64,000 bases of DNA, from NCBI RefSeq assembly GCF_002269505.1, contig NZ_NQKQ01000029.1:1-64000 (forward strand). Reading direction: 5' to 3'. A program made the translations under genes and the position numbers. Positions within the stretch are counted from its first letter, which is position 1. Each line of letters begins with the position of its first letter. The notes under the pieces were generated by a model. It was not told the DNA's origin, did not search any database, and saw nothing but the letters and a program-made list of their open reading frames with translations. The stretch is from Pseudomonas fragi. Lineage in GTDB: Bacteria > Pseudomonadota > Gammaproteobacteria > Pseudomonadales > Pseudomonadaceae. Shown in pieces: positions 57,808 through 64,000 of the stretch.

Positions 57808-57899
57808 GTAGTCGCTGCCGAGGAACGAAGGCTGCGAGCTTTTAACTTGCAGCGATGGGAATCAAGAGCTCGCAGCCTTCGTTCCTCGGCAGCGACTAC
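57808..57899. repeat. palindromic GTAGTCGCTG element, copy 5
   Basis: gtagtcgctgccgaggaacg mirrors cgttcctcggcagcgactac exactly; inner arms aaggctgcgagct and agctcgcagcctt. The loop holds cttgcagcgat, as in copy 6. It lies between sbp and topB. Confidence 0.92.
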
Positions 57900-58014
57900 G
57901 GGCAGAGCATTACCCCCCCGTAATAGCTGTACAAAAAACCAGTAAAAAAACTTGCCCTCGCGCCCGACTCTGCCCATGCTGTGCATCTTCTGCGATGCGT
58001 GAATGAGTTGAGCG

Positions 58015-59952
58015 ATGCGGCTGTTTCTGTGTGAAAAACCCTCCCAGGCCAAAGATATTGCTGCCGTGCTCGGTGCCAGCCGACGTGGTGATGGCTGTTG
58101 GGTCGGCGCCAATGCCACCGTCACCTGGTGCATCGGCCACCTGCTGGAAACCGCCCCGCCCGACGCCTACGACGAACGCTACAAGCGCTGGGTACTGGCT
58201 GATCTGCCGATCATTCCGGAAAAATGGAAAATGCGCGTCAAGCCCAAGACCGCCAGCCAGTTCAAGGCCGTCAAGCGCCTGCTCGGCGAAGCCACAGAAC
58301 TGGTCATCGCCACCGACGCCGACCGCGAAGGCGAGATGATTGCCCGCGAACTGGTCGAGCACTGCCGCTACCGCGGCCCCATCCAGCGTCTGTGGCTGTC
58401 GGCCCTGGACGACGCGTCGATCCGCAAGGCCCTGGCCGCGCTCAAGCCCGGCAGCGAGACCTTCAACCTCTACCACTCGGCCCTGGGCCGCTCGCGGGCC
58501 GACTGGCTGATCGGCATGAACATGAGCCGGCTGTTCACCCTGCTAGGCCGTCAGTCGGGCTATCAAGGCGTATTGCCAGTGGGCCGGGTGCAGACCCCGA
58601 CGCTACGGCTGGTGGTCGACCGTGATCGCAGCATCAGCGACTTTATCCCCGTGGCCTACTGGGCCATAGACGTTCAGCTCAGGCACGACGGGCAGTTATT
58701 CACCGCGCAATGGCGGGCCGATCCCGACACCTGCGACGACCAGGACCGCTGCCTCAACCAGGCCCATGCCCAACAGGCCGCAAGTGCAATGCAAAGCGCC
58801 AGCAGCGCGCGAGTGGTAAAGCTGCGTACCGAGCGCATGCGCGAAGTCGCGCCATTGCCGTTCGATCTGGGCACGCTGCAGGAGGTGTGCTCAAAAAAAC
58901 TCGGCCTCGGCGCTCAGGAAACCCTAGATGTCGCCCAGGCGCTGTACGAAACCTACAAGGTCGTCACCTACCCGCGCAGTGATTGCGGCTACCTGCCCCA
59001 GAGCCAGCACAGCGAGGCCACTTCGATTCTGGCAGCCTTGCAGCAGGCTGACCCGTCACTCGCGCCACTGGCCGGCCATCTGGACCCGCAACGCCGTTCA
59101 CGGGCATGGAACGACGCCAAAGTCAGCGCCCACCACGGCATCATTCCTACAGCTGCTGCGAAAAATATTGAACGCCTGAGCGGCAAACATCGTGCGGTAT
59201 ATACCCTGATTCGCGCACGTTACCTGGCGCAGTTTCTGCCCAACCACGAATACGACCGCACCCAGGCCGATTTTGATTGTGCAGGGCAAAACCTGCGGGC
59301 CGTCGGCAAGCAGATCGTCGAGCCCGGCTGGAAGCGCGCCCTGCCCGAGGCCCTGGCTCCGGCCAAAGGCCGCGAAGCCCCGGCTCCACAGCCCCTGCCG
59401 TTATTGCGCGAAGGTCTGGATTGCGCGATTGCTGCCGTCAACCTCAAGGACCTGTGGACCCAGCCACCCAAGCCCTTCACCGAAGGCGACCTGATCAAGG
59501 CGATGAAAAACGTTGCCAAGCTGGTGCAAGATCCGCTGCTCAAACAAAAACTCAAGGACACCACCGGTATCGGCACCGAAGCCACCCGCGCCGGGATCAT
59601 CCAGGGCTTGCTCGATCGTGGCTACCTGAGCAAAAACGGCAAGGCCCTGGCGGCGACCGCCCCCGCCTTTAGCCTGATCGACGCCGTGCCCCGTGCCATC
59701 GCCGACCCCGGCACTACGGCCATCTGGGAACAGGCACTGGACATGGTGCAAAGCGGCGAAATGACCCTCGACATATTCGTCGCCAAACAGGCGGCCTGGA
59801 TGAGCAAACATATCGAACGATGCAGCGCCATGACCATGACCATCAGCGGCCCTGCCAGCCCGGCGGGAGTTGCGCCGGCCTGGAAGAAAAAACGCAAGGC
59901 CACGACGGGCAAGGCCAGGCCCAAGCGCACCGTCAAAGCCAAAGGCGCTTGA
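58015..59952 (+). CDS. topB: DNA topoisomerase III
   Basis: 645 residues, type IA topoisomerase that decatenates DNA. The N-terminal TOPRIM domain has 'LFLCEKPSQAKDIAAVLG' and 'VIATDADREGEMIARELVEH' (DxD region). The active-site Tyr lies in 'VVTYPRSDCGYLPQSQH'. The last ~50 residues are Lys-rich ('KKKRKATTGKARPKRTVKAK'), a DNA-binding tail. The start at 58015 gives the family N-terminus MRLFLCEKPSQ. Confidence 0.95.
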   Translation: MRLFLCEKPSQAKDIAAVLGASRRGDGCWVGANATVTWCIGHLLETAPPDAYDERYKRWVLADLPIIPEKWKMRVKPKTASQFKAVKRLLGEATELVIATDADREGEMIARELVEHCRYRGPIQRLWLSALDDASIRKALAALKPGSETFNLYHSALGRSRADWLIGMNMSRLFTLLGRQSGYQGVLPVGRVQTPTLRLVVDRDRSISDFIPVAYWAIDVQLRHDGQLFTAQWRADPDTCDDQDRCLNQAHAQQAASAMQSASSARVVKLRTERMREVAPLPFDLGTLQEVCSKKLGLGAQETLDVAQALYETYKVVTYPRSDCGYLPQSQHSEATSILAALQQADPSLAPLAGHLDPQRRSRAWNDAKVSAHHGIIPTAAAKNIERLSGKHRAVYTLIRARYLAQFLPNHEYDRTQADFDCAGQNLRAVGKQIVEPGWKRALPEALAPAKGREAPAPQPLPLLREGLDCAIAAVNLKDLWTQPPKPFTEGDLIKAMKNVAKLVQDPLLKQKLKDTTGIGTEATRAGIIQGLLDRGYLSKNGKALAATAPAFSLIDAVPRAIADPGTTAIWEQALDMVQSGEMTLDIFVAKQAAWMSKHIERCSAMTMTISGPASPAGVAPAWKKKRKATTGKARPKRTVKAKGA

Positions 59953-59955
59953 GCC

Positions 59956-60798
59956 TCATAGCTGCAATTGCCCCGAAATACAGGTCACGGCCGAACCACC
60001 TACCCAGATATCTGCGCCAACCTGTTCGATAGACACCCGCCCTGCCCGCCCCATGGCGGTGCCCTGGCTGGCCACATAGCGCGACGGGGCCAGGCCCTCG
60101 CCGATCAGCCACTGTGCCAGCCCGGCATTCAGGCTGCCGGTCACCGGGTCTTCGGGCATGCCCTCACCGGCAACAAAAGCGCGCACTTCAAACTGCGCCT
60201 CATCACCGTCCCGCTCCGGGCTCCAGGGAGCCACAACACCAATGGCCAAGCCCGACAACTGCGCGTAGTCAGGTTTCAAAGCCAGTAGCTGCTCGCGATC
60301 ACCTAACAACAGCGCCACCCAGCCGGGGCCATTGTCGACCCAGCGGGCCTGCACGACAGTGTGCGGCGCGATGCCCAGGCCACGGCAGATGCGTTGCAGC
60401 AACTCATTCTCGACGCCACCCGAGCGCAGCAACGGCGGTGCCGTAAAGGCAAGTTGCTTGCCCTGTCTGCGAATGCGGATCAGCCCTGCCGCACACTCCT
60501 GCACAATTTCCTCACCACGGGGCACCCCGCCGGCTTCCAGCCAGGCATGGCAACTGCCCAGCGTGGGATGCCCGGCAAAAGGCAGCTCGTTGAGGGTGGT
60601 AAAAATTCGCAGGCGGTAATCAGCTTCAGGGCTTTGTGGCTTCAGTACAAAGGTGGTTTCACTCAGGTTGGTCCAGCGCGCGAAGTCGGCCATTTGCGCA
60701 TCGCTCAGGCTGTCCGCATTCAACACCACGGCCACCGGGTTGCCCTTGAGGGCAATGCTGCTGAAAACATCAACTTGTTTGAATTCAAATGGGCGCAT
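59956..60798 (-). CDS. PhzF family isomerase-like protein
   Basis: 280 residues. 'QVDVFSSIALKGNPVAVVLNAD', 'NLSETTFVLKP' (catalytic Glu of PhzF) and 'FAGHPTLGSCHAWLEAGG' mark the family; 'EDPVTGSLNAGLAQWLI' is the second-half motif. PhzF homologues isomerise small molecules, but outside phenazine clusters the substrate is generally unknown. No phenazine genes are near. It is convergent with topB, 3 bp apart. Confidence 0.92.
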   Translation of the reverse strand: MRPFEFKQVDVFSSIALKGNPVAVVLNADSLSDAQMADFARWTNLSETTFVLKPQSPEADYRLRIFTTLNELPFAGHPTLGSCHAWLEAGGVPRGEEIVQECAAGLIRIRRQGKQLAFTAPPLLRSGGVENELLQRICRGLGIAPHTVVQARWVDNGPGWVALLLGDREQLLALKPDYAQLSGLAIGVVAPWSPERDGDEAQFEVRAFVAGEGMPEDPVTGSLNAGLAQWLIGEGLAPSRYVASQGTAMGRAGRVSIEQVGADIWVGGSAVTCISGQLQL

Positions 60799-60861
60799 GA
60801 CCGACTCCTGATAATGATCAGAAGCACCCTACACAATCCAGATAAAAAACGCGCGGCCCTG

Positions 60862-60954
60862 GTAGTCGCTGCCGAGGCACGAAGGCTGCGAGCCCTTGAG
60901 CTTGCAGCGATGCGAATTAAGAGCTCGCAGCCTTCGTGCCTCGGCAGCGACTAC
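60862..60954. repeat. palindromic GTAGTCGCTG element, copy 6
   Basis: gtagtcgctgccgaggcacg mirrors cgtgcctcggcagcgactac exactly; inner arms aaggctgcgagc and gctcgcagcctt. It lies between the PhzF gene and the small symporter subunit. Confidence 0.93.
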
Positions 60955-60967
60955 AGGGTCAAGAACG

Positions 60968-61099
60968 TCAGACCAGGTCTGTACCCTCACGTTTAGCCTT
61001 GCGCATATCGCGCCACAGGCTGACGCACAGGGTCAGCATCACCGCTCCGGCAATGGCCGGCCAGATCAGGACATACAGGGTCAAAGCGAAACTGGACAT
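60968..61099 (-). CDS. small subunit of the adjacent symporter (43 aa)
   Basis: A frame too short for most ORF cutoffs: MSSFALTLYVLIWPAIAGAV, then 'MLTLCVSLWRDMRKAKREGTDLV'. It has one membrane helix and a basic cytosolic tail. It is preceded by AAAGGAGCCACCCC, a good ribosome-binding site inside the end of the symporter gene, which it overlaps by 19 bp. This looks like the 'putative transporter small subunit' that accompanies some Pseudomonas solute:sodium symporters. The tight overlap argues for 1:1 coupled synthesis. Confidence 0.8.
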   Translation of the reverse strand: MSSFALTLYVLIWPAIAGAVMLTLCVSLWRDMRKAKREGTDLV

Positions 61100-62748
61100 G
61101 GGGTGGCTCCTTTTTCAGTGGCAGGTTCGACGTTGTGGTGGAAGGCCACGACGCGCTCGTTGATGCAGTCAAAATCAAAGGTTTCATTGGCCAGCAAGCT
61201 CACCAGCACACACACCACGGTACTGACACCGTAGGCGGTCAGTGAACTGAGCAACACCGGGTAATCACGCAGAAAGCCAAACGCGAAAGGCGCCAGTATC
61301 AAGAACGCCAGCCCCCCCATGACAAAACCCACGCGCTTGCCAAAAAAGCCGAACGCCATCAGGCCAATCACCACCCCGCCACCGATCGAGGCACAGAGCT
61401 CAAAGAACAGCGCCACTGCGCCTTGCATCTGCAGCAGTTCGAAGCGGGCGACCAAGAACATCACAAACCCGGCAATCGCCGCACTGGTAAAGGCAGCGTT
61501 GGTAATCCGCTGCCAATACAGGCTGGCAATAACCGGAAAGACAATGGCGCCCCATAACGCGCCGACAAAAATCAGCATGGTCAGGATGTCGAGTTTCATG
61601 CTGGCAAAGATCATCGCCAGCATGGTTGCCAGCACCATGGTCAGGCGCCCGACAAACAACATGGTTTTTGGATTCGGTTTGCCCTTGGCAATATTTTTGC
61701 CATAGACATCGGTCATCACCAGCGCCGACAAGGCGGACAGATCGGAATCTGCCGTAGACGACAGCGAACCGATCACCATAATGAAAAACAGCCCCACTGC
61801 AAACGGCGGCAAGTAGGTCGAGGCCATTTGCGGGATCAGGTTATTGAGGTCGCCATCCTGCGGTTCGATACCCGCCAGCAAAGCCAGAAACCCCAACATC
61901 CCCAGCCCGATCACAATCGAGGCATAACCGATGGTGGCGGTGACGAATGTCGACTTCATCAAGTCTTCACGCACCGCAAACAGGCGCTGGGCGATGGTCT
62001 GGTTACCAATGGCGTAGGCCAGCACGGCTACGAAGTAAGGGGCGCCCTGCTCCAGAATCGCGGTTTTCGAATAGAAGCTGGCTTGCTCGGGGGTGATCCT
62101 CGGCATGCCCTGGGCGAAGATTTCAGGGCCGCCCAGCTGGAAGAAAATAATCGGAATAATCACCACAGCAGCAAAGATCATGGCGAATAGCTGACCGAAA
62201 TCAGTCAGCACCGATGAACGAAACCCCGACCAGATGGTGTACGTCAGAATCCCGACACCGGCGATAAGTACGCCATGGGTAAAGCTCAGTGGCGAAAGTA
62301 CCGCTACCAACGCGCCGGCGGCGGTGAAATTGACCATCAGGCTGATCAGACTGCCGACAATATTCGAACCCGCCAGAATCATCTGGCTGGAGCGCCCGTG
62401 CCGAGCGTGCATGATCTCCGCCAGGGTGTGGGCCTTGGGCGCCAATTGGCGGAAACGCCGGCCAAAGGGGTAGATAAACAGGATCATCAGCGCGCCCCAG
62501 AAGCCGTAATGCAACGCCCCCGAGATACCGAACTTGTAGCCCGCACTGGCGGCGGCGTAAAACGAAGCAGCCCAGATCCAGGTCGCCGTCATGCTGGCGG
62601 CCGACATGCCAAAGCCGATGGAGTTATTGGAAACCATATAGCCGTCGACATTTTCGTCCTTGCGCCCAACGCGCAACGACACCAGAAAGGTCAGGCCATA
62701 AAAACAGAACAGAAGCAGCAACACGGTGAAGGTGGAAAGTTGAAACAT
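61081..62748 (-). CDS. sodium:solute symporter family protein
   Basis: 555 residues, about 13-14 membrane helices, SSS family. 'KDENVDGYMVSNNSIGFGMSAASMTATWIWAA' in part is the usual N-terminal motif of the group, and 'IGSLSSTADSDLSALSALVMTDVYG' is the Na+/substrate core signature. The substrate is unknown; relatives carry urea, polyamines or organic acids. AAGGAG precedes ATG 62748. A 43-residue subunit overlaps its end. Confidence 0.9.
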   Translation of the reverse strand: MFQLSTFTVLLLLFCFYGLTFLVSLRVGRKDENVDGYMVSNNSIGFGMSAASMTATWIWAASFYAAASAGYKFGISGALHYGFWGALMILFIYPFGRRFRQLAPKAHTLAEIMHARHGRSSQMILAGSNIVGSLISLMVNFTAAGALVAVLSPLSFTHGVLIAGVGILTYTIWSGFRSSVLTDFGQLFAMIFAAVVIIPIIFFQLGGPEIFAQGMPRITPEQASFYSKTAILEQGAPYFVAVLAYAIGNQTIAQRLFAVREDLMKSTFVTATIGYASIVIGLGMLGFLALLAGIEPQDGDLNNLIPQMASTYLPPFAVGLFFIMVIGSLSSTADSDLSALSALVMTDVYGKNIAKGKPNPKTMLFVGRLTMVLATMLAMIFASMKLDILTMLIFVGALWGAIVFPVIASLYWQRITNAAFTSAAIAGFVMFLVARFELLQMQGAVALFFELCASIGGGVVIGLMAFGFFGKRVGFVMGGLAFLILAPFAFGFLRDYPVLLSSLTAYGVSTVVCVLVSLLANETFDFDCINERVVAFHHNVEPATEKGATPCPVSL

Positions 62749-63196
62749 TCCTTTCTCCTTTTTTATACGCGCACAGTCGTTTCAGACGCAACGAAAAGCC
62801 AGAATCGGCAAGCGCAACAACCCGGGTTTCCTGACAGGCAGGCGATAACGGACAGCGGTCCGTGGGTTGTCAAAGTGATGGCTGGCAAGTGACGGAACGC
62901 AAGGGGCGTCCCAGGTCAAAAGGCAAAGCGTGCGCTAGCACGTTGAGCCGGTGCTTGCAGCAATGGCCGGCAGGTGCCGGGAGATAAGTCCAGCGTCAGT
63001 GGCAGATTGCCCTGGCGCGAACGAAGGGGAAGTATACAGATTTGGGGAGTATTTGGCTGGAAGGGGCAGCCAATAAAAACGCCTGTTCAAGGGTGAAGAA
63101 CAGCGAGAAATTTTTTGATTGGGCTTTCAAAGTAATTCTGGCAAGAAATCGAAGGCGGTTTCTCGACCGCCCTCATCCTTACCCACTTGATATCCG
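62749..63196. other. 448-bp intergenic region without a visible gene
   Basis: Lies between the symporter start and the RTX-like gene's end. It must hold the symporter promoter and the terminator at 63154-63171. I see no coding frame with family resemblance and no tRNA or recognised RNA. Confidence 0.45.
63154..63171 (-). terminator. possible terminator after the RTX-like gene
   Basis: ggcggttt-ct-cgaccgcc-type stem read on the minus strand, followed by TTCGATTTCTT: a short stem with a weak T-run. Confidence 0.45.
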
Positions 63197-64000
63197 CTAC
63201 CGCCAATTTGCAGCAAGAGCCGGTTGGAAGCTCTGTGGATCAGGAACAGTGATGCTGGTCAAGTTGGCAGCAGGTGGATCAAATGCTGCCATTGCTTGCA
63301 CTAAATTATCGGCCCTTTGCAAAAAGGGAGTTGGCTGATGTCGCTCATGCAACTTGTTTAAATCAATACCTCGCTCCGCCAGAATCTCATCAAAGGTTTT
63401 AATTTCCCTGTCTTTCCAACGATCATTGATGGCTGCCATACTTTCTTCGAAAGTAGGTGTTTTGGGATGCTGTATCGGAGAAACAGGGCGCAGCACCGCA
63501 GGCGACACATCAGTATTTGGCCGTTTGATAGAGGACTCCAACGTACCTGATTCGCCAACAACGGGCCGCCACCAAGCAGGCCTCACCACTTCAGTCGCGA
63601 TAGGAACCAACTCCAGAGCATGGCTGGAAAAAATAAAATCGGTCTTTTTTAGTTGGGAAATATCCAACGCATCCAGATAAAGCAATTGAACCTTGCCGCC
63701 AGCAGGATCAAGCGCTGTGGTGGTGATCTCTATGCCGTGAATATGAGACATCCCGTTGATCGTCCCACGATTGCTTTTGCTGATTACGAGTTGTTCGAAA
63801 CTGGTTATGCCCGTTTGACTCAAGTCGATTTTATCGATGCCCTGCCTGAAACCTCTGAGCGCATTCATATAGTTGGCTACCCCCGGCTGCCGGGCGACCA
63901 CAAAAGTGTCTGAGCTTGCACTGTCGTGGCTGTACACCGTACCGGCCAGGGATGCTACAAACCGGCCGTCATCCCCCGTGGTGATACTGACGCCCTTGGA
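63197..64000 (-). CDS. C-terminal part of an RTX/serralysin-like protein (runs off the window)
   Basis: The frame is open to the right edge, so the start lies beyond 64000; 267 residues are visible. The visible N-terminal side, 'ASSDTFVVARQPGVANYM' and 'FRQGIDKIDLSQTGITSFEQLVI', matches the end of RTX beta-roll/M10 C-terminal domains ('DTF...F..G.DKIDLS'). A further ~170 residues are Pro-rich and not recognised ('ELVPIATEVVRPAWWRPVV', 'TFEESMAAINDRWKDREIK'). The full protein may be a secreted peptidase or adhesin; no catalytic part is in view. Confidence 0.55.
   Translation of the reverse strand, partial: SKGVSITTGDDGRFVASLAGTVYSHDSASSDTFVVARQPGVANYMNALRGFRQGIDKIDLSQTGITSFEQLVISKSNRGTINGMSHIHGIEITTTALDPAGGKVQLLYLDALDISQLKKTDFIFSSHALELVPIATEVVRPAWWRPVVGESGTLESSIKRPNTDVSPAVLRPVSPIQHPKTPTFEESMAAINDRWKDREIKTFDEILAERGIDLNKLHERHQPTPFLQRADNLVQAMAAFDPPAANLTSITVPDPQSFQPALAANWR

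Noticed and set aside
59956..60798. Phenazine biosynthesis locus
   Set aside because: Only a PhzF-like gene is present; no phzA/B, C, D, E or G genes are in the window.
1..64000. CRISPR array
   Set aside because: Repeats present are palindromic, dispersed singly between genes, and not regularly spaced with unique spacers.

Overview
The window reads as a Pseudomonas chromosome (fluorescens/fragi-type lineage). This rests on gene order (LTA-synthase-like gene, speE, mtnC-mtnD-mtnB, MFS, aroC, hydrolase, prmB, Smr, folE, an order I recall from P. aeruginosa and relatives), on DUF3509 and DUF3309 proteins, on Pseudomonas-type REP elements, and on a complete purine/ureide degradation block. All assignments come from reading the sequence; no database search was run.

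Layout. 1-1.9 kb: a decayed mobile zone next to tRNA-Ser(UGA), with a 5'-truncated GIY-YIG/DUF4041 gene and an IS481-type transposase broken by an amber codon and a frameshift. 2.0-21.3 kb: core genes. These are yccA, tusDCB-tusE-ybiB for tRNA 2-thiouridine sulfur relay, yheU, a divergent CsrA paralogue, ynfA, an LTA-synthase-like membrane enzyme, speE, methionine salvage genes, aroC, prmB and smr. 21.3-31.3 kb: an accessory block between smr and folE. It holds a lipoprotein amidohydrolase on the minus strand, then a tight six-gene plus-strand operon: aminotransferase, small GNAT-like protein, asparagine-synthetase-type amidotransferase, MATE exporter, carboxynorspermidine-dehydrogenase-like reductase and PaaK-like AMP ligase. 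A tyrosine-recombinase remnant follows. I read the operon as an undescribed small-molecule biosynthesis and export system. 31.3-35.4 kb: folE, a glutaredoxin-like protein, a 200-residue minimal protein-kinase-like protein that may be of the HopBF1 effector type, a GST, a MocR/LysN-type aminotransferase and a MarR regulator.

35.7-55.8 kb: purine salvage and degradation. A purine permease, uraH, puuE, uraD, alc, allA, puuD and a urate/xanthine permease take urate to glyoxylate plus urea. Two tandem Tsx-like outer-membrane channels could admit nucleosides. gcl, hyi and glxR turn glyoxylate into glycerate, and a urea transporter handles the urea. A palindrome TTGTATACAA (five copies, one with a mismatch) lies only before the purine permease, the uraH/puuE pair and the glcG/gcl pair, suggesting one regulator ties the pathway together. 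55.8-64 kb: a K+-channel-like protein with a zinc ribbon, an orphan sulfate-binding protein, topB, a PhzF protein, a sodium:solute symporter with an overlapping 43-residue small subunit, and the C-terminal end of an RTX/serralysin-like protein that runs off the window.

Six copies of an approximately 90-140 bp palindromic element (GTAGTCGCTG...CAGCGACTAC) and shorter REP elements punctuate gaps between genes in the right half of the window.
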